Shown in pieces: positions 27,359 to 35,603 of a stretch of 64,000 bases of DNA. The DNA is from Listeria seeligeri serovar 1/2b str. SLCC3954 (GTDB lineage Bacteria > Bacillota > Bacilli > Lactobacillales > Listeriaceae), in the NCBI RefSeq assembly GCF_000027145.1, contig NC_013891.1, positions 1,736,001-1,800,000 of the forward strand, given 5' to 3'. Positions within the stretch are counted from its first letter, which is position 1, and every line of letters begins with the position of its first letter. Made by a program: the position numbers and the translations under genes. The notes under the pieces were generated by a model. That model saw nothing but the letters and a program-made list of their open reading frames with translations, ran no database searches and was not told the origin of the DNA.

Positions 27359-29338
27359 TTACTTTCTATCTGCTGTCACAATTTTAGTAAATGAATTAAC
27401 ACATAACACATAATAAGCAGCGAAAAACAAAATATAAATACCTGTTCCAATTAAAACGGGATACTTAATATTATCAATTAAATTAATGGATATTCCCCAA
27501 AGCGCGACCATGGAATGCGCAATCCCGAAAAAGAGCGGAATGACAAAAATCGGCCAAACTTGTTTGGAAATAATCTTTCTTAATTCTTTATCCGTCACGC
27601 CTAATTTGAATAAAATATCGAATTTGTTTTTCTCTGTTACTGCATCTGTTACTAATTTAAAGTAGATGATGCTTCCTGTTGCCAAGAAAAAGACGATTCC
27701 AATAAACACACCAATAAACAACAAAGAACCAACAAGTAGAGAAATCATATGATAATTCGTGTAGTACGAAGAGACATTCTCAGAAAACAAGGAAGGACTT
27801 CCATCGACAATCGTTTGCACTTTTTTATCTAGTTCCTCGCTGTGACTTGGATTAGTTATATCAAACATTCCTACTACTTCTGGGGCTGTAAATGCTCTTA
27901 TGTCATCATAATATTCATCCGATACGACTAAGGCTTCATATGAAATACCGGTATTAAAAATCGAAAACTCGCGGAAATTAATTACTTTTAGCGGGCTCAG
28001 CTTCTTTTTAGTTGGTTTATCAGTTTTCACTTCCATCTCACGCGACAACCATTTATCTTGAATTTCTTTTCGGGCATAATAAGCATTTTTCCCAAGTAAA
28101 ATGGCATCACCGTATTTTAGTTCTTTCGGTGCGATAAAGTTACTCTGTTGTTTAGCAGCGATACGATTATATTCGGATTCAGATACTATCGGGTGCATAA
28201 TTTCTCTAGGCTCTGTGCTGTTATTGCTGATGTCTTTATATTCAAGTGTTGTGCGGACCATTTCCGTTTTCATTAAACTCTTCAATTGGTGGTTTTTATC
28301 GGCATCGATTGTTTGAATAATTTCTTTTTCATTTTTATCCGTCATATTACTAACTTGATAGCTAGAAGGATTATCATCTGAAATATCATTTAACGTCCTG
28401 ACATAAAAACTAGTCATTGAACTAATAATCGTTAACGTTGTAGCACTAAGAACTGCAATCATCGCAATCGTACTAGCATTCTTTTTCAATCGAAACCGTA
28501 GTGATGAAATGCCAATAATATTCGTTCCATTATAAAAGAAATGCTTATTTTGATATAGTTTTCGAATTAAGTAAGGGGTCCCAAATCGAACAGTTAACCA
28601 AGTCCCTAAAATAACACTAAATAATATAACTAGTAGTAAATCCAAAAAATCATAATTTAACCAAATAGCAGATTCTTCAATGTTTTGAGTAGCTATGAAG
28701 TAACCAAAACCAATAAAGGCTACCCCTACCACCATTAGTAATAACGAACCTTTTGCCACTTTTTCTTCTTTATCATTCGCTTTAAACAACTGGCTTAAAT
28801 TATAACGGAGTACAATAAAAATAGCATAAACAGATGTAAATAACATAATTGCCAGAAAAACCATTGCCGTATCTGTAATAGCAGGAACAGAAATAAGAAA
28901 CTCTGCATCAATTGACAGACCAACAATCCAGAATAATAGCATTGCAAACAGTTTAGAGAAAAAGATCCCTAATAAAATACCAAAAAAAGTGGCTAACATA
29001 AACATCATGGCATTTTCATAAAATAACACTAAAACAATTTGAGATTTGCGTAAGCCAAGGAGCGAATACAAACCAATTTCTCGCTTGCGCCTTTTAAGAA
29101 AGAAACTATTAGAATAAAAAATAAAAAAGAAGATAAATAAAATAAGTATCACACTAGCTGCCGAAAACATTGCCGGTCCGAATAATTCCCAACGCGTAAA
29201 AACCTTATCAATAAGTGGATTATAAGATAAAGATACGAATGTGAAAAATACAAGCACACAAACAATAAGTGACACAAAATAAACCATAAATTGCGTAAAA
29301 TTCTTCCGCATATTTGTTAGTGCTACTTTAAATAACAT
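27359..29338 (-). CDS. virB: BceB-like ABC transporter permease VirB
   Basis: A 659-residue FtsX-superfamily permease with ten predicted transmembrane segments in a 1+... arrangement and a large extracellular domain of about 200 residues (roughly 320-540). That layout marks peptide-sensing, bacitracin/nisin-type exporters. I choose ATG 29338 (MLFKVALTNMRKNF) with GGGGGGA upstream. It overlaps the end of virA by 11 bases. The complex probably both removes and senses antimicrobial peptides and signals to VirS. Confidence 0.92.
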   Translation of the reverse strand: MLFKVALTNMRKNFTQFMVYFVSLIVCVLVFFTFVSLSYNPLIDKVFTRWELFGPAMFSAASVILILFIFFFIFYSNSFFLKRRKREIGLYSLLGLRKSQIVLVLFYENAMMFMLATFFGILLGIFFSKLFAMLLFWIVGLSIDAEFLISVPAITDTAMVFLAIMLFTSVYAIFIVLRYNLSQLFKANDKEEKVAKGSLLLMVVGVAFIGFGYFIATQNIEESAIWLNYDFLDLLLVILFSVILGTWLTVRFGTPYLIRKLYQNKHFFYNGTNIIGISSLRFRLKKNASTIAMIAVLSATTLTIISSMTSFYVRTLNDISDDNPSSYQVSNMTDKNEKEIIQTIDADKNHQLKSLMKTEMVRTTLEYKDISNNSTEPREIMHPIVSESEYNRIAAKQQSNFIAPKELKYGDAILLGKNAYYARKEIQDKWLSREMEVKTDKPTKKKLSPLKVINFREFSIFNTGISYEALVVSDEYYDDIRAFTAPEVVGMFDITNPSHSEELDKKVQTIVDGSPSLFSENVSSYYTNYHMISLLVGSLLFIGVFIGIVFFLATGSIIYFKLVTDAVTEKNKFDILFKLGVTDKELRKIISKQVWPIFVIPLFFGIAHSMVALWGISINLIDNIKYPVLIGTGIYILFFAAYYVLCVNSFTKIVTADRK

Positions 29339-30095
29339 CGTTTTCGTCCCCCCCAAGAAGCGCCAAAACATCTAGCACCTTTTGGAAAAATTGTTTTCTT
29401 GAACTTGAGCCACGGTAAATTTCCGTAAAAATTTCACCATCTTTAATAAACATAATTCGCTCGCAATAACTTGCTGCAAAAGCATCATGCGTAACCATCA
29501 TAATAGTAGAGTTTCGTACATCTTTTGCATGCGCAAGCCCTTCTAAAAGGTTCGTTGCTGCTTTTGAATCGAGTGCTCCAGTCGGCTCATCAGCAAAAAT
29601 AAGTGTCGGCTCCGTAATCATCGCACGGCAGACGGCGGTTCGTTGTTTTTGTCCACCTGAAATATCGGTTGGATACTTATTCCGCTCTTTATAGATTCCA
29701 AATTGACGAGCAATCACTTCAAATCGTTCATCAATCTCTTTTTGTTTCACATGTGATAAAGCAAGTGGCAAAACGATATTATCTTTTACGGTCATCGTAT
29801 CTAATAAATTATAGTCTTGAAAAATAAAGCCAAGTTGATCCCTTCGAAAAACAGCCATCTCTTTAGCTTTCATTTTTGAAAGTAATTTCCCACCGATTTC
29901 AATTTCTCCAGAAGTAGGTTTGTCGATAGAAGATAATACATTAAGTAAAGTTGATTTTCCCGCACCAGATGGACCCATTATCCCAACAAATGAGCCTTTT
30001 TGAATCTCAAAGCTGATACTTCCGAGCGCAGAAAACAAATTTCCTTTTGCACCGTATACTTTTCTAACTTTGTGCGCCTTTAGTACTGTCTCCAT
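29328..30095 (-). CDS. virA: BceA-like ABC transporter ATPase VirA
   Basis: A 255-residue MacB/LolD-type ATPase with Walker A GPSGAGKST (41-49), Q-loop FIFQDYNL, signature ISGGQKQR, Walker B TLIFADEPTGALDS and H-loop VTHD. It is the partner of VirB, whose start codon it overlaps. ATG 30095 follows TGGAGG. First gene of the vir transcript; I could not name its promoter with confidence in the 135 bases upstream, though TAAAAT near 30140 is a candidate -10. Confidence 0.94.
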   Translation of the reverse strand: METVLKAHKVRKVYGAKGNLFSALGSISFEIQKGSFVGIMGPSGAGKSTLLNVLSSIDKPTSGEIEIGGKLLSKMKAKEMAVFRRDQLGFIFQDYNLLDTMTVKDNIVLPLALSHVKQKEIDERFEVIARQFGIYKERNKYPTDISGGQKQRTAVCRAMITEPTLIFADEPTGALDSKAATNLLEGLAHAKDVRNSTIMMVTHDAFAASYCERIMFIKDGEIFTEIYRGSSSRKQFFQKVLDVLALLGGDENDVI

Positions 30096-30189
30096 TCTTT
30101 TCCTCCAATTACATGATTATTTGCCTATTTTACCTTAATTTGCTAGAAGATACTATGGGCTATAGTTGTATTTATTAAAAAAATGGAAA

Positions 30190-30220
30190 CAAAAGCGATT
30201 AATCTGAGAGACTAATCGCT
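30190..30220 (-). terminator. Terminator after the nitrilase-family gene
   Basis: AGCGATTA (30194-30201) and TAATCGCT (30213-30220) form an 8-base stem; on the minus strand it is followed by TTTTGTTT. It closes the amidase transcription unit before virA. Confidence 0.65.
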
Positions 30221-30230
30221 GCTGAAAAAT

Positions 30231-31127
30231 TTATGTGTGTGTCTCATTTCGTATAAACGGCTCGCTTACATTTGTACTCACTAATGGTGAATAACTTAAC
30301 GGTTTTCGGTAAGCATTTCCCCAGACTTCTGCTTTTCGAAACGCTCTTATTTGTTGTAAATCAAATTCCGCCTGATAGATTTCTTCTGATAAATCATTTG
30401 CTTTAACAATCAAATTATCCACATAATTACCATCTTCATCAAATACAACTGGTGAAAAAGCAGCGGAATTACCCCAGTTTTCACCAGGATAATTAGCCAT
30501 TGCCACTCCAACCATATTTTCGAACGCTCTTGTACTAAGTTGGTTTATTCTAGCTGGATTCATATCGCAAGCATTCGGTACAAGGATAATTTCCGCACCT
30601 TTTAACATGAGTGTTCTTGCGCTTTCTGGAAATTCGCGGTCAAAGCAAATCATCACACCGATTTTAACCCCATCAAATTCACAGACAGGAAATTCCGTTC
30701 CACTTTGGAGCAAACTTTCTAAAGAAAAATCGCAAGTGTGGACTTTAGCATAATCTAAAATAATTTCTCCATTTCGATCAATAATAATCGCGGTGTTTTG
30801 ATTTTTTTTTCCATTTTTCGATAAATAAGTAGCACAAACGCCAACGTGATATGCTTTTGCCTGCTGTCTAAGCGCTCTAACGTAATCACTACTGGTCGTT
30901 ACACCTTCTTCTAACCAACTAGTGCGTTCTTTTTCATAATTAGGATCTAGCGGATTATCAAACGCCTCAGCAAAAGGAGCGGCATAACCATTTGACCACA
31001 TTTCTGGAAAAAGGACTAAATCTGCTCCTTGATTTGCTGCTTCTTTAATATATAGTTGTGCTAATTTTAAATTGGTGTTTTTTTGATTGGCCATTGCTTT
31101 TTTCTGCACTAAGGCAATTTTTAACAT
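30231..31127 (-). CDS. Carbon-nitrogen hydrolase (nitrilase superfamily)
   Basis: A 298-residue cytoplasmic amidase of the nitrilase superfamily. The catalytic triad is visible as Glu42 (LFPEMW), Lys128 (YAKVH) and Cys161 (MICFDREFPE). The family includes N-carbamoylputrescine amidase, omega-amidase and N-carbamoyl-D-amino-acid hydrolase; I cannot choose between these. ATG 31127 (MLKIALVQKKAMA) with GGAGTGA nine bases upstream is preferred to the TTG at 31133. It precedes virA on the same strand but is separated by a terminator. Confidence 0.92.
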   Translation of the reverse strand: MLKIALVQKKAMANQKNTNLKLAQLYIKEAANQGADLVLFPEMWSNGYAAPFAEAFDNPLDPNYEKERTSWLEEGVTTSSDYVRALRQQAKAYHVGVCATYLSKNGKKNQNTAIIIDRNGEIILDYAKVHTCDFSLESLLQSGTEFPVCEFDGVKIGVMICFDREFPESARTLMLKGAEIILVPNACDMNPARINQLSTRAFENMVGVAMANYPGENWGNSAAFSPVVFDEDGNYVDNLIVKANDLSEEIYQAEFDLQQIRAFRKAEVWGNAYRKPLSYSPLVSTNVSEPFIRNETHT

Positions 31128-31150
31128 CGGCAAAATTCACTCCAATAGTT

Positions 31151-31666
31151 TTAAAATTTCTTCTTATCAATAAAAATCTCAGTACCGACCGTTTCATCGT
31201 CTGTATAGGTTTCTCGCATCGTCTGAATTAATTCTTCTAATTCTTCTAAACTGATAGAAACATCTGCTGCCACAATATCCCATGCTAATTCGGTGCGTCC
31301 ATTTATCGCTGTCATTATTTTCAAACGTCCTTGTGAAAAAAGTTTTATCGCTGGCTTTTTTAGCTCTGTTTCTTTAATTTCATTCCATGTTTTAAAATCC
31401 CCACGATAAGCCAGACCTCGTTCGGTCAATTCTACAGTCGGTGCAAGATTAGTTAATCTGAATAATGGTCTCAAAATACAAAGACCAATAAATATAAGTA
31501 AAATAATTTCTTCTATGCCCGTTACACCTTTGATATGACTAAAAATCACGTATATTACTAACCCTAACGCTGCCCACAATAAACAACTTGAAAAAATCAA
31601 GCGGCGATTAACTCCAAATTCTATTTTCTCTGCTTTTTTCTCTTGCTCAGCTTCTAGTTCAATCAT
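31151..31666 (-). CDS. Predicted membrane protein of unknown function (171 aa)
   Basis: A charged N-terminus (residues 1-25, rich in Glu and Lys) is followed by two adjacent transmembrane helices (about 27-46 and 55-72) and a cytoplasmic C-terminal domain of about 95 residues. The pattern resembles small PH-like membrane proteins (YcxB/DUF type), but I make no family claim. ATG 31666 follows GGAGGAAG; the frame upstream has no ribosome site. It is 23 bases ahead of the nitrilase-family gene and divergent from shikimate kinase. Confidence 0.8.
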   Translation of the reverse strand: MIELEAEQEKKAEKIEFGVNRRLIFSSCLLWAALGLVIYVIFSHIKGVTGIEEIILLIFIGLCILRPLFRLTNLAPTVELTERGLAYRGDFKTWNEIKETELKKPAIKLFSQGRLKIMTAINGRTELAWDIVAADVSISLEELEELIQTMRETYTDDETVGTEIFIDKKKF

Positions 31667-31789
31667 CTGCTTCCTCCGTCCACATTTCTTACTAATTCCC
31701 ATTGTACTAGAAATAAACCCCAATAGAAAGGCGCTCGCTCTGGATTGACGTCCGTTTCGATTAATTGTATGCTAAATAATGAATTTCGG

Positions 31790-31817
31790 TTGACGTTTTT
31801 TTCATATGTGATATAAT
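31790..31817 (+). promoter_or_regulatory. Promoter of shikimate kinase
   Basis: TTGACG (31790-31795) and TATAAT (31812-31817) are 16 bases apart, with an upstream TG in TGTGATATAAT. Transcription should start near 31824, giving a leader of about 30-50 bases. Confidence 0.8.
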
Positions 31818-31851
31818 TTCTTTAATGCTTTTAAGTAGTAAAATGTGCTAA

Positions 31852-32373
31852 TTGAAAAAGGAGGAGAACATCATCGATCAAGTTATCTTAATTGGCTTCA
31901 TGGGAGCTGGAAAAACAACCGTTGGAAATATACTTGCAAAATTAGCTGATTTGCCTTATATCGATATTGACGAGGTCATCATTCACGAACAAGGAATGAG
32001 TGTATCTGATATTTTTGCCAAACACGGTGAAAAAGAATTTCGTCGTTTAGAACACGAAAAATTAAAAGAACTAGCTAATACCAAAGCCGTTATTGCAACA
32101 GGTGGTGGTATCGTTCTAAATCCTGAAAATAGAGAAGTCTTAAAAAATACATATCCAGTTATTTATTTAGAAACGAATCCAGAAGTCTTTATGAACCGGC
32201 TAAAAGGCGACACTACTCGTCCACTCGTGCAACAAAAAACACCAGAAGAAATCCGAGCAATCTTTGAACCTAGAATACAGCATTACGAGACTTCAGCGGA
32301 CTTTATTGTCAATACTGATAATCGCAATCAACAAGAAGTTGCCAGAGCAATTCTAGCTATGTTAGATAAATAA
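31852..32373 (+). CDS. aroK: Shikimate kinase (start codon uncertain)
   Basis: Phosphorylates shikimate at the 3-hydroxyl in aromatic amino-acid synthesis. The P-loop GFMGAGKTT, the shikimate-binding DIDEVI and EKEFRRLE segments, GGGIVLNPENR and the lid arginines (GDTTRPLVQ) are all present. The open frame from TTG 31852 gives 173 residues, but the only strong ribosome site, AGGAGG at 31859-31864, lies inside that frame. The codon eight bases after it is ATC (31873), which would give a 166-residue protein beginning (M)DQVILIGFMG, as usual for this family. No ATG or GTG is available. The gene stands alone between two terminator/promoter regions. Confidence 0.93.
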   Translation: MKKEENIIDQVILIGFMGAGKTTVGNILAKLADLPYIDIDEVIIHEQGMSVSDIFAKHGEKEFRRLEHEKLKELANTKAVIATGGGIVLNPENREVLKNTYPVIYLETNPEVFMNRLKGDTTRPLVQQKTPEEIRAIFEPRIQHYETSADFIVNTDNRNQQEVARAILAMLDK

Positions 32374-32379
32374 AAAACC

Positions 32380-32416
32380 GCCCCAAAAAAAGCAAATTTT
32401 TTGGGGCAAGTTTTTT
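32380..32416. terminator. Bidirectional terminator
   Basis: GCCCCAAAAAA (32380-32390) pairs with TTTTTTGGGGC (32397-32407) and is flanked by T-runs on both strands. It serves shikimate kinase (plus) and the 184-residue protein gene (minus). Confidence 0.9.
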
Positions 32417-32969
32417 ATTCCGTGCAATGTCGACACCACATATCTGGCATAACAGAAGTATAGTCTTTAGTAAATGTAAGTAAATCATAAAAGATACTAT
32501 CCGCATAACCAGTATCAATATGTTCGATTTTATTTAATTCAATTTCACGATGAAGTGATTCAAGAGCCGCATCGCGAAGTGCTGGTAATATATACCCAGT
32601 AATTTTGATTTGAGCTAATGCCGCCGAAATAGTAATTCGATCTGATAACCGCACATCTTCACCAAACTCTGCTACTAATTGTTGTAATCGTTCAATTCCG
32701 TCATCCTTCGCCGCTACATAAGAAGCTTGTTTCACTGTTTCCATCATATATTTTGGAAAAGCTGATAAATTCAACCCTTGATCACTTTTATCATTAAAAT
32801 ATTCTTCTAGCCGCTTCAAAACTTCTAAACCATCCTCATACCCGAAAGGTCCAAATGCATCCGCTCTATCTAAATAAAAACTCGCTTTAAAATGAGCTGT
32901 AAAATGTGGATGGGTAGTTTCTATATCCAGTTCTTTGCCCGGTTGATCAACGTACATTATAATTGCCAT
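32415..32969 (-). CDS. Conserved hypothetical protein (184 aa)
   Basis: A soluble, acidic protein of 184 residues that I do not recognise. It has no signal peptide or membrane segment. The C-terminus ends in MWCRHCTE, a CxxC pair at the very tail that might bind a metal or be redox-active. ATG 32969 (MAIIMYVDQPGKEL) follows GGGAGG; the longer frame to 33023 lacks a ribosome site. It is probably monocistronic, with terminators on both sides. Confidence 0.82.
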   Translation of the reverse strand: MAIIMYVDQPGKELDIETTHPHFTAHFKASFYLDRADAFGPFGYEDGLEVLKRLEEYFNDKSDQGLNLSAFPKYMMETVKQASYVAAKDDGIERLQQLVAEFGEDVRLSDRITISAALAQIKITGYILPALRDAALESLHREIELNKIEHIDTGYADSIFYDLLTFTKDYTSVMPDMWCRHCTE

Positions 32970-33262
32970 TTTATTTTCCTCCCGTTGTGTGAAACCTCTT
33001 ACATTCATCTTACCAAACTCCATACACTTTTAACAGCAAAAAAATTTATAACAAATTTACAACAATTTCCCGGTTATTCACCACTTCTTTTGTATTTTAT
33101 TTAACTTTCAAAACTAATAAAAGTAAACAAAACTCTTTTATTGATTTGAAAAGTTAAAAAATACACTTTTGACCATTTTTTCATTTCATGGTTAAATAAG
33201 AACTGAGCTTGAACTAGCAATCACATCTGTTAATTACTAGTCAAACACACACTCAATAAACA
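32970..33262. other. Long AT-rich intergenic region with a large imperfect inverted repeat
   Basis: This region lies upstream of the 184-residue protein gene and after the methyltransferase terminator. Its chief feature is a 21-base imperfect inverted repeat, arms 33102-33122 and 33134-33154, with an 11-base loop. No T-run follows on either strand. I could not place a convincing promoter; TAAGAT near the gene is a weak -10 candidate. Confidence 0.5.
33102..33154. repeat. Imperfect inverted repeat, arms about 21 bases
   Basis: The left arm begins AACTTTCAAAACTAATAAAAG and the right arm reads CTTTTATTGATTTGAAAAGTT; their pairing is broken by a few mismatches and one shifted base. It lacks a T-run and so is not a typical terminator. 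It could be a protein-binding site, a cruciform or part of a small RNA. Confidence 0.6.
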
Positions 33263-33298
33263 AAAACCGCCATTCATCCCATTTTGGCGGTTTTTGTT
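33263..33298 (-). terminator. Terminator after the uracil methyltransferase gene
   Basis: AAAACCGCC (33263-33271) and GGCGGTTTTTG (33286-33296) form a stem with a 14-base loop, flanked by T-runs. It begins four bases after the stop codon at 33302. Confidence 0.88.
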
Positions 33299-33301
33299 TA
33301 C

Positions 33302-34663
33302 TTATTTTAAGTTTAATACGGTTACAGCTTCGATATGTGTCGTCATTGGAAACATATCTACCGGCTGCACTTGGTTAGCTTCGTAGCCTCCATCTGAAAG
33401 GATTTTCATATCGCGAGCTAATGTTCCAGGATTACAAGAAACATAAACTACTTTTTTCGGCTTCATTGCTAAAATAGTTTGCAATAATTTTTCATCACAA
33501 CCTTTGCGCGGTGGATCGACTACTAGCACATCTGCCACGATTCCAGCTTTATACCACGTAGGAATGACTTCTTCTGCTTTACCAGTTTCAAAAGTAGTAT
33601 TGCTTAAATTATTCAATTCAGCATTTGTTCTAGCATCTTGAATTGCTTGGTCAACAATTTCGACACCATATACATGCTTGGCTTTTTTAGCTAAACAAAG
33701 GGAGATAGAGCCAATTCCGCAATAAGCATCAATCACTGTTTCTTCTCCAGTCAATTCTGCTGCTTCAATAGCTTGTTGGTACAAAACTTCTGTTTGCAAC
33801 GGATTTACTTGATAAAAAGAACGGGCAGAAATAGCAAAACGAATGCCGTGAATCGTGTCTTCAATTATATCTTTTCCCCACAGTGTTTTGGTACGGTCGC
33901 CAAAAATCACATTTGTTTTTTGCGGATTAATATTTTGGACAATTGACGTAAGAGCTAATTGTTCTGTTAAATCACGAATAATTTCTTCTTTAAAGGGAAG
34001 TCGGTCTTTGGTTGTTACTAGTACTAACATCAATTGACCCGTCGTGTGAGCGAACCTTGTCATAATGTGACGTATGTCGCCTTTTCCTGTTTTTTCATCA
34101 TATGGCTCCGTGCCATATTTTGCGAGAACCTCACGTGTTTTTTGCACAGCGAAATCGCCTTGTTCACTCTGAATCAAACAAGTCGACATATCAATAATTT
34201 CATGACTTCTTTTTTGATAAAATCCTGCAGTTAATTTGCCATTTACAAAGCCAACTGGTACTTGTGACTTGTTCCGGTAGCGCCAAGGATTTTCCATTCC
34301 AAGAGTTTCTTTAACCTCTACATTAAGCTTACCAATTCGCTTCATTGTTTCTTCTACTTGATTTCGCTTAAACGCAAGCTGTCCTACGTAGCTTAAATGT
34401 TGTAAACTACATCCGCCACATTTGGAATAAACTGCGCACGGTGGTTCCACTCGTTCCGCACTAACAACTTTCAAATTTTCCATTCTCGCAAATCCGTAAT
34501 TTTTATTAAGTTTGATAATTTTTGCCGTTACTTTTTCGCCAGGTAATGTATTTGGAATAAAAAGTGGATAACCATCAATTTTACCAACCCCATTACCATC
34601 GTGCGTTAAATCTTCAATCGTAATTTCTACAGATTGGTTCTTTTTTAAAAGGGATGCTTCCAA
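33302..34663 (-). CDS. 23S rRNA (uracil-C5)-methyltransferase, RlmD/RlmCD type
   Basis: A 453-residue TrmA/RumA-family enzyme that methylates C5 of uracil in 23S rRNA. An N-terminal TRAM domain (10-68) is followed by the iron-sulfur ligands Cys76, Cys82 and Cys85 (PPCAVYSKCGGCSLQH); a fourth cysteine is near 163. SAM-binding motifs AYCGIGSISLCLAKKA and DPPRKGC precede the nucleophile in VSCNPGTLARD. The likely target is U747/U1939 (B. subtilis RlmCD does both), but a tRNA target cannot be excluded. The start is TTG 34663; no ATG is near. Confidence 0.93.
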   Translation of the reverse strand: MEASLLKKNQSVEITIEDLTHDGNGVGKIDGYPLFIPNTLPGEKVTAKIIKLNKNYGFARMENLKVVSAERVEPPCAVYSKCGGCSLQHLSYVGQLAFKRNQVEETMKRIGKLNVEVKETLGMENPWRYRNKSQVPVGFVNGKLTAGFYQKRSHEIIDMSTCLIQSEQGDFAVQKTREVLAKYGTEPYDEKTGKGDIRHIMTRFAHTTGQLMLVLVTTKDRLPFKEEIIRDLTEQLALTSIVQNINPQKTNVIFGDRTKTLWGKDIIEDTIHGIRFAISARSFYQVNPLQTEVLYQQAIEAAELTGEETVIDAYCGIGSISLCLAKKAKHVYGVEIVDQAIQDARTNAELNNLSNTTFETGKAEEVIPTWYKAGIVADVLVVDPPRKGCDEKLLQTILAMKPKKVVYVSCNPGTLARDMKILSDGGYEANQVQPVDMFPMTTHIEAVTVLNLK

Positions 34664-34695
34664 ATTCCCTTGCCCCTTTCTATTTTGCGATAAAT

Positions 34696-35454
34696 TTATT
34701 TAATAATGTATTCGATACCAATTGGCTCGGTAATCATCGCTTCTTCTTGGTCTTTAAAAATTAGCATCGTATTTTTTTGTAGCATAAAGTCATATACGAA
34801 TGCTTTTGGATAAATCGTCACGTTTTTAGCAGTTGCTAAATCTTTTGTATCATCAGTTATCGTGATTTCTTTTGGGATTTCACTATTAAAAACATTTGCT
34901 GCAATTTTTGCATCATCACTAGAATAAGTTGTTTTTAATGTTACTGCGATTTCATTAGGATTAGTAGTTGTAGCAAATTTCACTGGTGTATTTTCTGTTT
35001 CTACGGTTCGTTCGCCGCTTGTAATTTCGTAATTAGTCAATTTTTCTTGGACTGTAGTTGTTGGAAAACGATATTTCGCGTTAGTGATATATTCAGAAAC
35101 TTTCTTCGCCTCAATACGAAGACGATAAGCTTTTATACCTTTATAGCGGCTATTAGAAGCAGCTAATTCTTGCAAAATTTCTGTATTTGTTGAGTCAATC
35201 ATTAAATCTCCATTTGTCGCGATAGTCACATCGGTATTTGCGGCTGGAATGGAAAGAATTATATTATCTTGTAAAGGGATTTGGGCTTTATTTTCCACCC
35301 ATACCTTGTTACTTTCAATTAATTCTGATTTAGTTACTTTTGGTGTTTGCTCTTCTGCATCTACTTGCCAAAAGAAAAACACAACTGCTGCGATTGCAAT
35401 GATAAAAATAACAATTATCACAGTGAATTTTTTAATTACATGTTCACCTGCCAT
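34696..35454 (-). CDS. Membrane-anchored protein of unknown function (252 aa)
   Basis: One N-terminal transmembrane helix (about 9-29) with Lys-Lys on its inner side anchors a 220-residue outside domain that is rich in Thr, Asn and Lys and looks beta-rich. There is no lipobox cysteine. I do not recognise the domain. AGGTGA precedes ATG 35454, and the gene has its own good promoter. It lies 32 bases upstream of the methyltransferase gene and is probably co-transcribed with it. Confidence 0.82.
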   Translation of the reverse strand: MAGEHVIKKFTVIIVIFIIAIAAVVFFFWQVDAEEQTPKVTKSELIESNKVWVENKAQIPLQDNIILSIPAANTDVTIATNGDLMIDSTNTEILQELAASNSRYKGIKAYRLRIEAKKVSEYITNAKYRFPTTTVQEKLTNYEITSGERTVETENTPVKFATTTNPNEIAVTLKTTYSSDDAKIAANVFNSEIPKEITITDDTKDLATAKNVTIYPKAFVYDFMLQKNTMLIFKDQEEAMITEPIGIEYIIK

Positions 35455-35487
35455 ATCGCATTCACCTCATTTCTTGTCAAGACATCT

Positions 35488-35516
35488 ATTATACTTGTTT
35501 TGAAGAAATAAGACAA
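35488..35516 (-). promoter_or_regulatory. Promoter of the anchored-protein/methyltransferase unit
   Basis: On the minus strand TTGTCT (35511-35516) and TATAAT (35488-35493) are separated by 17 bases, about 35 bases ahead of the start codon. Confidence 0.75.
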
Positions 35517-35575
35517 ATATCTAACAATAATTACATCTTTTTTACTATGTTGCATTTAGGTCGTTTAGGCTAAAG

Positions 35576-35603
35576 AAAAAACTACCGTACGCGGCAGTTT
35601 TTA
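35576..35603 (-). terminator. Terminator after dagK
   Basis: ACTACCG (35581-35587) and CGGCAGT (35592-35598) with flanking A- and T-runs form a hairpin that overlaps the end of the diacylglycerol kinase gene. Confidence 0.8.
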
